In this document: positions 16,639 to 26,525 of the stretch, piece by piece
How the letters are laid out: every line of letters starts with the position of its first letter
Numbering within the stretch: position 1 is the stretch's first letter
DNA from: Bacteroidales bacterium
Lineage (GTDB): Bacteria > Bacteroidota > Bacteroidia > Bacteroidales > UBA932
NCBI GenBank assembly: GCA_017428945.1
Contig: JAFRPW010000024.1
Span: 62,001-126,000, forward strand
Direction of reading: 5' to 3'
DNA: 64,000 bases
Notes under the pieces: model-generated
What the model was told of the DNA's origin: nothing
Seen by the model: the letters and a program-made list of their open reading frames with translations, nothing else
Database searches by the model: none
Made by a program: the position numbers and the translations under genes

Positions 16639-16968
16639 ATGAGAATTGAGATTGAAGGGATTGATAACGTTACCATTAAGGAGCGTATCAGAAAGATGAT
16701 TAAGGACGGAGAAGTTCTTACATGGAAGTTTGTAACTGAGGAAAATCACTCAAGACTGATGCATACGGGCGATAAGCAGTATGAGGATGTGGTGTTGAAG
16801 TTCCTGACTAAGGAAGGTGAGAATAATGTGACGATTGAACCCAAAGTTAGAAATGGAGTTAAAGATATAGAGATCGCAAAGAATCATTTTGGAGTAGTGA
16901 TGGGTAGATTCGCAGAGTTGTTGAACTGTCACTTCGCTGACATAAAAACATATAAAACAATCATATAA
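16639..16968 (+). CDS. Hypothetical 109-residue protein
   Basis: Begins MRIEIEGIDNVTIKERIRKM. Mixed alpha/beta, charged, with no membrane segment, signal peptide or known motif. It stands alone between the defence-like genes and the polysaccharide locus, with an AT-rich upstream region. The ATG is preceded by no better start. I do not recognise it. Confidence 0.55.
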   Translation: MRIEIEGIDNVTIKERIRKMIKDGEVLTWKFVTEENHSRLMHTGDKQYEDVVLKFLTKEGENNVTIEPKVRNGVKDIEIAKNHFGVVMGRFAELLNCHFADIKTYKTII

Positions 16969-17033
16969 AGTTTTATACATCCCATTTGCCGTGAGGCTAT
17001 ATATAATGAATCGTTATTAGTGGGGCGGGGAGT

Positions 17034-17076
17034 CATCAGGTGTTTTCATAAAGGATAAAGTATCAATAACCTGATG
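17034..17076 (+). promoter_or_regulatory. Inverted repeat upstream of the flippase gene
   Basis: CATCAGGT at 17034-17041 and ACCTGATG at 17069-17076 are perfect 8-bp arms separated by 27 bp. It lies 75 bp before the flippase ATG, at the start of the main polysaccharide gene run, so it may be an operator or attenuator. No clear -33/-7 pair was found nearby. Confidence 0.4.
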
Positions 17077-17150
17077 CGTCAGTACCATTTCAAAAAAACT
17101 AATATTGGTATTTGATTGCGCTAGATAATAATCGTTTTCTATCGATAAAG

Positions 17151-18476
17151 ATGAATTTGCTTAAAAAAATAGACGGAAATAAAAGAAAGGTCCTGACTAA
17201 TGTATTCTGGGCAATGCTGGGCAAAATTGTTAGTATGCTTGGCGCATTGTTTGTCGGAATACTGGTGGCTCGTTATCTCGGACCTGCTCAATATGGTTTG
17301 ATGAACTATGTTATCAGCTACGTCACATTGTTTAGCGTTATAGCATCATTCGGAATGACTAACATTGAGGTTAGGGAGTTGTCAAATGCTAATGATAATA
17401 AGGATATAATACTAGGAACGTGCTTCCGTTTAAGATTTTTCTTTTCCACAATAGCTTATCTTATACTAGCGTTGTCGCTGTTTATCTATAAAGCTGACAG
17501 TTTTACTACCACAATGATACTTCTCTATGGAGTAACACTCTATACATCAAACTGTTTTGAATTAATACGTAATTATTTTACTTCAATTCTTAAGAACGAG
17601 TATGTAGTAAAATCGGAAATAGCACGTACCCTTATTGGGGCCTGTATTAAAATCTTTCTTCTTTACATACATGCACCCCTTTCTTTTTTTATTGCTGCGG
17701 TAGTTTTAGATAGCATCATGGTTTCCAGTGGCTATGTTATTTCTTATAACAAAGAAGTTGGTTCTATGAGAGGATGGAAATTTGATAAGGCATTTGTCCC
17801 TTATATAGTAAGACAATCATTCCCTCTTTTATTATCTGGTGCCGCTATTATAATTTATCAACGTATTGATCAAGTGATGATAGGTAATATGATTGATAAA
17901 GAATCTGTGGGTTATTTTGCAACCGCTTGTAAGTTCCTTGAAGTTGTACTATATATACCAACAATTTTAGTTCAAACCATTACACCATTATTGGTGCAGT
18001 GGAAAGCTGAAGATGAGAACAAGTATAACGTGATGTCACAACGCTTTATAAATATTGTTGTATGGACATCTATATTAATGGCTTTATTTGTGTCTTTGAT
18101 TTCTTACTGGCTAATCAGGTATACTTATGGGATGATGTATATTGCAGCAGTTCCAATACTTCAAATAATGGCTTGGAAAGTTGTTGGAATGGCATTGTCA
18201 AGTACTGGGGGGCAATTAATTATAATTGAAAAAAAACAAAAATGGGCGGTTATAAGAAATTTATGCGGTTGTGTCGTTTGTGTTTTATTAAATCTCCTGT
18301 TTATTCCGCGCTATGGCGCAGTAGGTTCTGCTATAGTAACTATTTGTACTGTTATGACTTCTGGCTATCTTGCTAATGTTCTAATTCCCCCTTATCGCAA
18401 ATTCTTTAAGATGGAAACAATTGCGCTTGTGACAGGTTGGAAAGATCTTATATACATTAAAACTTTTTTTAAATAG
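17151..18476 (+). CDS. wzx: Oligosaccharide flippase (Wzx family)
   Basis: 441 residues, strongly hydrophobic with about 12-14 membrane helices. The start (VLTNVFWAMLGKIVSMLGALFVGILVARYLGP in two adjoining parts, residues 14-45) is typical of the polysaccharide synthesis (RfbX/Wzx) flippases in the MOP superfamily. It would move the lipid-linked repeat unit across the inner membrane. The ATG at 17151 was preferred to an upstream TTG because it precedes the usual KK-rich N-terminus. The gene is clearly richer in AT than the flanks, as are the next three, which is common for transferred capsule genes. It opens a run of closely spaced genes. Confidence 0.88.
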   Translation: MNLLKKIDGNKRKVLTNVFWAMLGKIVSMLGALFVGILVARYLGPAQYGLMNYVISYVTLFSVIASFGMTNIEVRELSNANDNKDIILGTCFRLRFFFSTIAYLILALSLFIYKADSFTTTMILLYGVTLYTSNCFELIRNYFTSILKNEYVVKSEIARTLIGACIKIFLLYIHAPLSFFIAAVVLDSIMVSSGYVISYNKEVGSMRGWKFDKAFVPYIVRQSFPLLLSGAAIIIYQRIDQVMIGNMIDKESVGYFATACKFLEVVLYIPTILVQTITPLLVQWKAEDENKYNVMSQRFINIVVWTSILMALFVSLISYWLIRYTYGMMYIAAVPILQIMAWKVVGMALSSTGGQLIIIEKKQKWAVIRNLCGCVVCVLLNLLFIPRYGAVGSAIVTICTVMTSGYLANVLIPPYRKFFKMETIALVTGWKDLIYIKTFFK

Positions 18477-18480
18477 AATT

Positions 18481-19461
18481 ATGAGAAATTTTATACGTAG
18501 AATAATTCTTCAAACAAAGCTTGAGAGCCTATTTGCTAAGGAAGCATGGCATTTTTGGCGTTTCACTAGAAGATATAATGCATCAAACCATACTGATAAG
18601 GATATAGAAAAAATGCAGTATACACTTTCCCGTGAAACACATACAATTGAAAAGGGTATGTCAATGCGAAATCCGAGGAAGGGATTTGGCCAAGAAAAAG
18701 TTTCAAACCTGATTAATAGACTAAAAAAGTATAATCAATTATATGGCATGACGGATTCTTCATTCTTGTACTATCCATTAAGTACAATAAAGTCTTATAT
18801 TGAGTACACTAATAAAACGGGTGTCTCTATACCTGATATTGAAGAATCGTATGCAGAGTTGTTAAATACAACAGATTTTGAGTTAGTTAATGTCGAGTCT
18901 GGTATCGTAAGAGAGAGTAAAGAACATATACAATCATTATGTAACAAGGACTTTGAAAGTTTGCTCTTTAGTAGGCATTCTCTACGTTATTTCAGTAAGA
19001 GGCCCGTGTCGAAAGATATACTTGATAAGGCTCTTATTTTGGCACAACGTACGCCTTCAGCTTGCAACCGACAGGGGTGGAAGGCTCATGTTTTTATGGG
19101 TAATCGAAGTGTTGAATTAATTCGTTGGCAAGGCGGAAGCCGTGGATTTGAAGATGAAATAAGATGTGCAATTCTGGTAACAGCAAATTTAAAGGCCTTT
19201 CTGTCCTTTGAAGTACATCAGGCTTATGTAGATGGCGGTCTTTATGCAATGAATTTAATTAATGCGCTTCACTCACTTGGTCTGGGAACAATTCCTTTAA
19301 GTACTGCCTTTCAATATCAGAAACTTGCAATACTAAAGTCTTTTGGTATTCCGGAAAACGAAGTACCTATACTCATTATTGGAGTTGGTCATTTGCTGGA
19401 TGAGTTTAATGTTGCAGTTTCAACAAGAAAAGATATAGTGTTAACAACCATTTGGCATTAA
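18481..19461 (+). CDS. Nitroreductase-family protein of the polysaccharide locus
   Basis: 326 residues. The C-terminal half (residues about 155-326) has the FMN-binding start SRHSLRYFSKRPV and AQRTPSACNRQGW of the nitroreductase fold, plus YVDGGLYAMNLINALHSLGL. The N-terminal 150 residues are an extension found in capsule-locus members (LSRETHTIEKGMSMRNPRKGF split over residues 50-70). The gene is directly followed by a polysaccharide pyruvyl transferase, a pairing seen in other loci. The redox reaction is unknown. Confidence 0.8.
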   Translation: MRNFIRRIILQTKLESLFAKEAWHFWRFTRRYNASNHTDKDIEKMQYTLSRETHTIEKGMSMRNPRKGFGQEKVSNLINRLKKYNQLYGMTDSSFLYYPLSTIKSYIEYTNKTGVSIPDIEESYAELLNTTDFELVNVESGIVRESKEHIQSLCNKDFESLLFSRHSLRYFSKRPVSKDILDKALILAQRTPSACNRQGWKAHVFMGNRSVELIRWQGGSRGFEDEIRCAILVTANLKAFLSFEVHQAYVDGGLYAMNLINALHSLGLGTIPLSTAFQYQKLAILKSFGIPENEVPILIIGVGHLLDEFNVAVSTRKDIVLTTIWH

Positions 19462-19465
19462 AAAT

Positions 19466-20611
19466 ATGAAGTTTTACTTCCCCGTGCATTTGGATGGTGG
19501 TAATCGCGGTTGTGAGGCTATTGCCAAGTCTACTGCCATTCTTTTGAATCAACCCAAGGAAAACATTATTGGGTTGTGTACTGATATCCCAACAGATAAT
19601 AAACTTGGATTGAATCAGTGTGTTACATTAAGGCATGTTGAGCTCCCTTTATATCAACGTGTCATTAACAGATTATCGCGCTATCTTCATTTAGACTCCC
19701 TACGTCGTAGCATTTATGATTATTTTCTGAAGCCAATGAAGAAAGAAGATATCATGATTTCTACTGGTGGCGATATGATGTGTTATGGTAATAATTTTGT
19801 GATTGAAACCAATGATATAGCAACAAGAAAAGGATGCAAGACGGTCTTGTGGGGTTGTTCTATGGCTGCATCAAATCTAACACCGGAAAAAGAAAAAACA
19901 CTGAGAAAGTTTGATGTGGTTTATGCCAGAGAAAGTTTGACATATGATTTTTTTAAGAGTTTGGGGCTAAATAATGTGATATGCTATCCGGACCCAGCCT
20001 TTTTGTTAAAACCAAAAGAAGTGGCACTGCCCGCCCTAATAAAGAATGGCAATTGTGTTGGTATAAATATTTCAAACTATACAGTTGGCGCTTTCACTTT
20101 AGACACTCCTTTTGGTCAGGAGGTAAAGCAACTGCTAGATTATATCATTCATAAAACAACAAAGAGTATTATACTTATTCCCCACGTGTTGTGGAATAAA
20201 CAAGATGATAGACTTGTAATGAAAGCTGTTTTGGATGATTATAAAGATAATATCGATAGGTTCCTACTATTAGATTCTGAAAATTATAATTATCAGGAGA
20301 TACGTTATATTATATCAAAGTTAGATATTTTTATTGGGGCAAGAACGCACTCAATGATATCTGCATATTCATGTTGTGTTCCTTCTATTGCGTTAGGGTA
20401 TTCGATTAAGTCTAAAGGAATAGCGAAGGACCTTGGCTTATCTGACAAGTTAATTGTTGATACCAAGAATTACAAGTCTGGTGACTTGTTAAACTCCTTT
20501 ATTTATACTCAGGAGCACTGTTCTGATATCAGTCAACATCTTCATACCATCATGCCTCCATATATTGAACAATTAGATAAACTTAAGAAAGAAGTTTCTA
20601 CGTTGCTTTAA
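19466..20611 (+). CDS. Polysaccharide pyruvyl transferase family protein
   Basis: 381 residues. The family (CsaB/WcaK) transfers pyruvate from phosphoenolpyruvate to form a ketal on a sugar. HLDGGNRGCEAIAKSTA near the start, ISTGGDMMCYG, VVYARESLTYDF, PDPAFLL and GARTHSMISAYSC in the C-terminal part match the conserved order of the family. Starts five bases after the nitroreductase stop. Addition of an acidic pyruvate group to the repeat unit is the likely outcome. Confidence 0.87.
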   Translation: MKFYFPVHLDGGNRGCEAIAKSTAILLNQPKENIIGLCTDIPTDNKLGLNQCVTLRHVELPLYQRVINRLSRYLHLDSLRRSIYDYFLKPMKKEDIMISTGGDMMCYGNNFVIETNDIATRKGCKTVLWGCSMAASNLTPEKEKTLRKFDVVYARESLTYDFFKSLGLNNVICYPDPAFLLKPKEVALPALIKNGNCVGINISNYTVGAFTLDTPFGQEVKQLLDYIIHKTTKSIILIPHVLWNKQDDRLVMKAVLDDYKDNIDRFLLLDSENYNYQEIRYIISKLDIFIGARTHSMISAYSCCVPSIALGYSIKSKGIAKDLGLSDKLIVDTKNYKSGDLLNSFIYTQEHCSDISQHLHTIMPPYIEQLDKLKKEVSTLL

Positions 20612-20636
20612 TAACAGGTAAACATTGAATTATTAA

Positions 20637-21950
20637 ATGGCGTCGACATTATTATATACGAGAGGGCGAAGTGTAAGCATCTGGGAAAAGATGCTATTGT
20701 GGTATTTTCCTTTGTGCTTAATGTATGTGCTTTTGGGGATGCGAGGAATTGATACACATTTAATCTTACCATTACAGGCTTTTATCTTTGTATATGGCAT
20801 CCTTGCTTTTTTAGGTAAGGAAGGACAGAAGGATTATAAAATTCTTGTTGCCTTCTTTATGTTTTATTCCCTTTTTTCTATTTGTTGGGTTGAAAGCCAA
20901 TTGTTGGATGGCTTCATAAATGATGCTCGAGTTGTCGTTTTACCCATGTTCGCTATTTTTATAGGCATGAGTAATAATAGCGATAAGTTGTATAAGGTAT
21001 TTATATATGTTGTGGTCATTTCAATGATAATCGGCCTTTTTTTATATTTCGTTCAGCCAGCTTGGTTTATTGAAAGAATGGTGGAAAAGTGGAATGAGGC
21101 CTGGTACTCTGAAGGAGGCGCTACTGAGGATAATATATTGTCAGGGCGGTATGCATGGGCCTCTAGATTTAGTGCCATCTATGGAACTCCATATGGTGTT
21201 TCCTATTTTGGGACTTTTGCATTATGTCTTTTGACCATAGATATATATAAGAAAGAAGAGAATAGATTGATTAATAAAAGGTGGTTGCAATTGTTTTTTT
21301 TTGTTATCCTTGCCGTTTCTGTGGTATTGGGCCAGAATAGAGTTGCTATGGTTTATTTAGTCTTATTGGCTCTTTGGGGATTGTTTTATGGAATACGGTA
21401 TAAGCGTCCCGAAAGAAAGATATTCCTAAAATTAATGTTTGGACTATTATTGATAGGTTTTGTAGTGCTAATAAGATTTGGTGACAATGATTTTGTTACC
21501 ATGATTAAAGACACGCTAATTGAGAGATTTGAGGATACGCATGAAAATGGTCTTCATAATACTGCGAGAGATAACCAGATCAGCGTAACGCTTAATTCAT
21601 GGAACAATTACATAGTTGGAGAAGGTCTTGGCAGCAGAGGTGGTGTTGTTAGAAGTCATGGGCATCCTGGCGTTACAGACAATGGATATGTTAAACTAAT
21701 AGTTGAGCAGGGAGTGTTTGGCTTTATACTATTGTTATTTCTTTTCATACGATCAATGCTAAAAGCATTTAAGAATAGAAAAGTTTTGTATGCTGAGTTT
21801 TTTATATTGGGATATGTCCTATTTGCTATGATTGGAGCAAACCCTTTAGGAATGGAGTATGATTATATGATTATTATGTGGTTCGCAATGGGACATATTT
21901 GGAACAAGCAGTATATAGAAACATGTAGAATAATGGGAAATCATATTTGA
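20637..21950 (+). CDS. wzy: O-antigen/capsule repeat-unit polymerase (Wzy-like)
   Basis: 437 residues with about 10-12 membrane helices and a large periplasmic loop holding GLGSRGGV and HGHPGVTDNGYVKLIVEQG, the pattern of O-antigen ligase/polymerase proteins near their last helices. Its place between pyruvyl transferase and glycosyltransferases fits a Wzy polymerase. The start is an ATG at 20637, 25 bp after the previous stop. Wzy proteins diverge greatly, so the call is from topology and context. Confidence 0.8.
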   Translation: MASTLLYTRGRSVSIWEKMLLWYFPLCLMYVLLGMRGIDTHLILPLQAFIFVYGILAFLGKEGQKDYKILVAFFMFYSLFSICWVESQLLDGFINDARVVVLPMFAIFIGMSNNSDKLYKVFIYVVVISMIIGLFLYFVQPAWFIERMVEKWNEAWYSEGGATEDNILSGRYAWASRFSAIYGTPYGVSYFGTFALCLLTIDIYKKEENRLINKRWLQLFFFVILAVSVVLGQNRVAMVYLVLLALWGLFYGIRYKRPERKIFLKLMFGLLLIGFVVLIRFGDNDFVTMIKDTLIERFEDTHENGLHNTARDNQISVTLNSWNNYIVGEGLGSRGGVVRSHGHPGVTDNGYVKLIVEQGVFGFILLLFLFIRSMLKAFKNRKVLYAEFFILGYVLFAMIGANPLGMEYDYMIIMWFAMGHIWNKQYIETCRIMGNHI

Positions 21951-21951
21951 A

Positions 21952-23058
21952 ATGAAAAAACCAGAAATAATAGCTTTTTATCTTCCTCAATTCCATCCAT
22001 TCAAAGAAAACGACGAATGGTGGGGGAAGGGCTTTACAGAGTGGACTAATGTGGGAAAGGCAAAACCTTTGTTTAAGGGTCACAACCAGCCTCGTGTTCC
22101 TACAGAATTGGGATACTATGACTTGCGTCTTCCAATTATTCGTGAGCAGCAAGCAGAAATGGCACGTGACGCTGGCGTAACCGCTTTCTGCTATTGGCAT
22201 TATTGGTTTGGTAATGGCAAACGCTTGATACCTGAAGTATTTAACGAAGTGCTTGAAAGCGGTAAACCTGATTTCCCTTTCTGTTTGGGTTGGGCCAACC
22301 ATAGTTGGTTTGCCAAAAATTGGAATAGTGATGGGACTACTACTGAGAGGATGCTTATGGAGCAGACATATCCTGGTATTGAGGATGAGAAGATGCATTT
22401 TTCATTTCTATTGAAAGCCTTTAATGATCCGAGATATGTCAAGATTGACGGAGCGCCGCTTCTGTATATTTTCGCCCCACGCGACCTGCTACAGGAATAT
22501 GTAGAGAACTTCCGTAAATGGACTAAGGAAGCAGGTTTCCCGGATATTTATTTAGTAGCCAACTTAACCGATGCTAGGCTGCCAAAGGAAGATTTTTTGA
22601 AAATGGGCTATAACGCAGTCTCTTATCAGCGGTTAGGTGCAAAAATGATTACGGGTACGGATGCTAAAGCGAAAGCTAAACGAGCTTTTGTACGTTGGGG
22701 ATTAAAGATAAAAGGCTTCATAAAACATAGACCACCCTTTATGCATGACTATAAGACATTATATCATGAGTTATTGGCAAAAGAGGATTATGAAGAAGAA
22801 GTAATCCCAGCGATTGTACCCCAGTGGGATCATACCCCTCGTTCTGGTTGGAATGGTACATTGTTCGTTAATGCCACTCCAGAGTATTTTTACCAGCATG
22901 CAAAGGAGGTCTTAAGTGCCGTTAAAGGAAAGAAGCATCCAATTGTTTTCTTGAAATCGTGGAACGAATGGGGTGAAGGAAATATGATGGAACCAGACAT
23001 AACATATGGACGTGGGTTTATTGATGCTTTACGAAAAGTAGTGGATGAGAATGATTAA
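21952..23058 (+). CDS. WbsX-like protein (GH99-like domain)
   Basis: 368 residues. IIAFYLPQFHPFKENDEWWG and GFTEWTNVGKAKPLF followed by CYWHYWF, WANHSW and SWNEWGEGNMMEPD are the signature segments of the WbsX / glycosyltransferase WbsX family with a GH99-like TIM barrel, common in O-antigen and capsule loci. Whether it makes or breaks a glycosidic bond is unsettled. It starts one base after the wzy stop. Confidence 0.87.
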   Translation: MKKPEIIAFYLPQFHPFKENDEWWGKGFTEWTNVGKAKPLFKGHNQPRVPTELGYYDLRLPIIREQQAEMARDAGVTAFCYWHYWFGNGKRLIPEVFNEVLESGKPDFPFCLGWANHSWFAKNWNSDGTTTERMLMEQTYPGIEDEKMHFSFLLKAFNDPRYVKIDGAPLLYIFAPRDLLQEYVENFRKWTKEAGFPDIYLVANLTDARLPKEDFLKMGYNAVSYQRLGAKMITGTDAKAKAKRAFVRWGLKIKGFIKHRPPFMHDYKTLYHELLAKEDYEEEVIPAIVPQWDHTPRSGWNGTLFVNATPEYFYQHAKEVLSAVKGKKHPIVFLKSWNEWGEGNMMEPDITYGRGFIDALRKVVDEND

Positions 23059-23066
23059 TTCGCGGT

Positions 23067-24188
23067 ATGTCTAACAAACCAGTTTTAGTTTATTATAGCC
23101 TAGATTGTTTTATTCAGGTCGATGATACTGTACTGAGTCATTTAGCAAATGACTTTAAGGTAGTGTGGTTTTATTTATATGAATCCATGCAAGCTAATAC
23201 CATGCGGTATAATCCCGAAAAGGCACAAGAGTATGCTGATAAATACGGCATAACCATGGAGATTGTAGATCCAAAGATGCGTCGTCGTAATCCGAAGAAC
23301 ATCCTGTTCTATAAAAATCTGGCAAAACGCATAAACAGTTACAATCCTGATATTGTCTATGCCTGTGAGATGTTTCCTTTCTGGATGCTAACATACCGGT
23401 ACGTTAAGTGTAAGAACAAGGTATATGGCATCCACGATGTATTACCTCATTATGAGAAAGCCAGTATTATCAAGAAGTGGATACTCAAAAAGAAGGAGCA
23501 GTATATAAAACAGAAGTTCGACCACATTGTGACATTCTCAAAGAATCAGCAAGCCCTGCTGAAAGAGCATTTCGGTAAGGATTCAGATATGGTTGGAATG
23601 AGTTATAAGTACTTTGGGGATTCTAAACTTTCACCGTCTCCTTTTGAGAATGGTGTAAAGATTCTTTTCTTCGGTATTATCAGCCACTATAAAGGACTTG
23701 ACTTGCTTATACAGGCAATGGAAGAACTGAAATTAGATGGCGTGAATAACTTACAACTCACAATTGCCGGCAGGGGCGAATCCTGGTCTGAGTGTCTACC
23801 ATTGATAAAGACCCCGGAACTATATAACCTACAGGTGCGTTTTATTGAGAATGCTGAAATTCCCGACCTTATGGGCTCACATCACTTTATAGTACTTCCT
23901 TACCGGAGTGCTACACAATCCGGACCTCTGGTGGCAGCATTAGGCTATGGAATTCCTGTGGTTGCGCCAAGTTTCGGTTGTTTTACAGATACGGTAAACA
24001 ATGATACTGCAATTCTATACGAACAAGGAAGTTTGAAGGATGCCCTTCAAAAGGTTTCACGGATGACTAGATTTGAATATGAAAAGATGAGGGAGGCAAT
24101 GGCTGTGCTTCGTGAACAGTACTCGGAGAAAAACATTGCAGCAAACTATATTAAAGCTTTCAAAAAAGTTTTGAACAAGAAGAATTAA
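23067..24188 (+). CDS. Glycosyltransferase family 4 protein
   Basis: 373 residues. The C-terminal half has the GT-B pattern: KILFFGIISHYKGLDLLIQA (donor domain start), LTIAGRGE, and VLPYRSATQSGPLVAALGYG with the region before PVVAPSFG where GT4 enzymes bind the nucleotide sugar. The sugar and acceptor cannot be told. Nine bases separate it from the WbsX-like gene. Confidence 0.85.
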   Translation: MSNKPVLVYYSLDCFIQVDDTVLSHLANDFKVVWFYLYESMQANTMRYNPEKAQEYADKYGITMEIVDPKMRRRNPKNILFYKNLAKRINSYNPDIVYACEMFPFWMLTYRYVKCKNKVYGIHDVLPHYEKASIIKKWILKKKEQYIKQKFDHIVTFSKNQQALLKEHFGKDSDMVGMSYKYFGDSKLSPSPFENGVKILFFGIISHYKGLDLLIQAMEELKLDGVNNLQLTIAGRGESWSECLPLIKTPELYNLQVRFIENAEIPDLMGSHHFIVLPYRSATQSGPLVAALGYGIPVVAPSFGCFTDTVNNDTAILYEQGSLKDALQKVSRMTRFEYEKMREAMAVLREQYSEKNIAANYIKAFKKVLNKKN

Positions 24189-24198
24189 ACTATTATAT

Positions 24199-25401
24199 AT
24201 GAAGGAATCCATAAATAATCCAGTAGTTATACTTGGCGGGAATATCAACGGGCTAGGTATTGTAAGAAGTTTCCAGAAGACCAAGATTCCTGTTTATGTA
24301 CTTATTCAAGATAGGGATATTACCAGATGGAGTCGTTTCTGCAAAACAGTACATTGTCCCGACCCTAAAACGGATTCGTTCGCTCCTTTTTTATATGAGT
24401 TTTGTAAAGGTTTTGAAGTGAAGCCGGTTTTGTTTGCCACAGCCGACATTTTTTTAATGCCGCTTATTCATCATAAAAAACAATTAGAAGAAGTAGCATA
24501 TATTCCCACTTGTGAACCAGAACTATTTGACAAACTTATCGAGAAGAAATATCTATATGCATTTGCAGAAAGTGTCGGAGTATCATGCCCGAAAACTAAG
24601 AATCTGCAGGCTGAAGAGCTTGATGATAAAGTCGTTGATGGAATGCTCTATCCTCTTATTATTAAGCCGTCGGTAAATATTACTTTTCAAAAGACTTTTG
24701 GGCAGAAAGCCTTACTTGTTAAAGATGATAAAGAGTTGGCTGGTTTTATAGAAGAAGTAAAAAAACATAGCTATGCCAGCCCCATAATAATCCAAGAGTA
24801 TATACCTGGCGATATGACAACGCTTCACACTATTACTAGCTATGTTGATAAGAAGCATGAGATCAGAGGTTATTCTATTGGACATAAGATCCGGCAATAC
24901 CCCGCAAAGACGGGCACTATCACTGCCGGATTGGTCGACCATGTGGAATCTATATTGGAGATGTCAAAACGGTTTGTCAAGGAAGTGGGCTTTTATGGCA
25001 TTTCTAATATAGAATATAAATATGATTCACGGGATGGACAGTATAAATTAATGGAAATCAATCCACGTACAGGCCTTTGGAATTTATCGGTCTTAGAAAG
25101 CGGCATTAATCTTCCTCTGATGGCATACAGAGATATATTGGGTCAAACAATTCAAGATGAAAGCAACAAAGAAGGAAAGCTGATTTGGGCTTATACTATA
25201 TTTGATTTACTTGTGTCGTTAAACGGATATAAAAGCAGTGGGGAACCAGAAGAGACTCTATCATATTCTCAATGGAGAAAGAGCCTTAAAAACTATAAGA
25301 AGGTTGATGCAATTTTTAAGTGGAACGACCCCATTCCTTTCATAGTTGATTCATCGAATTTAATTGTTGCAAGCATTAAGAGAGTGCTAAAAAAGAAATA
25401 A
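24199..25401 (+). CDS. ATP-grasp ligase (carboxylate-amine type)
   Basis: 400 residues. An N-terminal pre-ATP-grasp part (VVILGGNINGLGIVRSFQK) precedes an ATP-grasp fold: LIIKPSVN, IIQEYIPGDMTTLH and the Mg-binding MEINPRTGLWNLSV. The family forms amide or similar bonds between a carboxylate, activated as acyl phosphate, and an amine. It precedes two opine dehydrogenases and a B12-dependent mutase, so a likely job is to join a modified amino acid to another group, perhaps the amino sugar. The substrate is inference; the fold is clear. Confidence 0.85.
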   Translation: MKESINNPVVILGGNINGLGIVRSFQKTKIPVYVLIQDRDITRWSRFCKTVHCPDPKTDSFAPFLYEFCKGFEVKPVLFATADIFLMPLIHHKKQLEEVAYIPTCEPELFDKLIEKKYLYAFAESVGVSCPKTKNLQAEELDDKVVDGMLYPLIIKPSVNITFQKTFGQKALLVKDDKELAGFIEEVKKHSYASPIIIQEYIPGDMTTLHTITSYVDKKHEIRGYSIGHKIRQYPAKTGTITAGLVDHVESILEMSKRFVKEVGFYGISNIEYKYDSRDGQYKLMEINPRTGLWNLSVLESGINLPLMAYRDILGQTIQDESNKEGKLIWAYTIFDLLVSLNGYKSSGEPEETLSYSQWRKSLKNYKKVDAIFKWNDPIPFIVDSSNLIVASIKRVLKKK

Positions 25402-25438
25402 ACTGGGTATAACCTTAAGATATTCATTTGGTGTTTGA

Positions 25439-26506
25439 ATGAGAGTTTCGGTATTAGGAACAGGAAACGGCGGACAAGCCATCGCAGGCTGGCTTACTAC
25501 GCAAGGGCATTCAGTCAGTCTTTACGGTAGAAATGAAAGCATTGTTGAATTTCTAAATTCTCGCAAGAGTATAGAACTTACGGGTGCTATTAATGGTGTT
25601 GGTGTTCTAGCTGAGGTTACTGGCAACATTCATCGTTCGGTATCTGGTGCTGATGTAATAATGATTGTCACCACAGCAAATGCTCATGGTGCTATAGCCC
25701 GTCAAATAGCCGGTGATTTAAGTGATGGCCAAGTTATTATTTTGAACCCTGGTCGTACAGGTGGTGCACTGGAGTTCAAACGCGCACTTGAAGCTGCGGG
25801 TTGCAATGCACGAGTATATGTGGCAGAAGCACAAACGCTGGTTTATGCCTGCCGTCTAGTAGAGAATGGCTTGGTAAATATCATTGGAGTCAAGGATAAG
25901 GTTCTTCTTTCTGCAGTCCCTTCATCTGACACAGAATATGTACTTTCCAAGATAACTCCCGCATATCCCTGCTTCTGTGCTGCTGAAAACGTGCTGCGAA
26001 CATCGCTGGAAAACATTGGAGCCATGTTCCATCCCTGTGTGCTGCTTTTCAATGCCGCCACAATTGAACGTCACGATGTATTCTGGTTCTACAGGGACAT
26101 GACCCCGGAGATAGCCAACTTCATTGAAGAGTTTGACAAAGAGCGTTTGGCCGTTGGGAAGGCGTACGGTATAGATCTTCTTAGCGTAAACGAATGGATT
26201 AGTTACGCCTATCCTGCTACACAAGGAACAACACTCTGTGAAAAGATGAAAAACAATCCTGCCTATCACGATATTAAGTCACCCTCAACTATCTTCACCC
26301 GTCAGCTGACGGAGGATATTCCAACAGGTGTGCTTCCAATTATGGAACTTGGAGAGGCTGCCGGTGTTGAGGTCCATCTTCTTCGTTCTATGGTGGATAT
26401 CTGCAGCCGCCTGTTGAGGATTGATTTCAGAAAAGACGGACGTACCTTAGAGCATCTGGGATTGGCTGGAAAGACTAAAGATGAGATATTGACTTATCTC
26501 TCATAA
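25439..26506 (+). CDS. NAD/NADP octopine/nopaline dehydrogenase family protein, copy 1
   Basis: 355 residues. The Rossmann start VLGTGNGGQAIAGWL and the C-terminal opine dehydrogenase domain (FDKERLAVGKAYGIDLLSV, RQLTEDIPTGVLPIMELG) are clear. The family reductively joins an amino acid amine to a 2-keto acid with NAD(P)H. The gene next to it is a close paralogue that shares most of the sequence (roughly two thirds identical by eye). Both cover the full family length, so both are probably active, perhaps on different partners. Confidence 0.85.
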   Translation: MRVSVLGTGNGGQAIAGWLTTQGHSVSLYGRNESIVEFLNSRKSIELTGAINGVGVLAEVTGNIHRSVSGADVIMIVTTANAHGAIARQIAGDLSDGQVIILNPGRTGGALEFKRALEAAGCNARVYVAEAQTLVYACRLVENGLVNIIGVKDKVLLSAVPSSDTEYVLSKITPAYPCFCAAENVLRTSLENIGAMFHPCVLLFNAATIERHDVFWFYRDMTPEIANFIEEFDKERLAVGKAYGIDLLSVNEWISYAYPATQGTTLCEKMKNNPAYHDIKSPSTIFTRQLTEDIPTGVLPIMELGEAAGVEVHLLRSMVDICSRLLRIDFRKDGRTLEHLGLAGKTKDEILTYLS

Positions 26507-26525
26507 TAGTTAATGGAATAGTAAT

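Noticed and set aside
17112-17150. TTG start giving the flippase 13 extra residues
   Set aside because: The extension (IALDNNRFLSIK) is not like Wzx N-termini; the ATG at 17151 gives the normal start.
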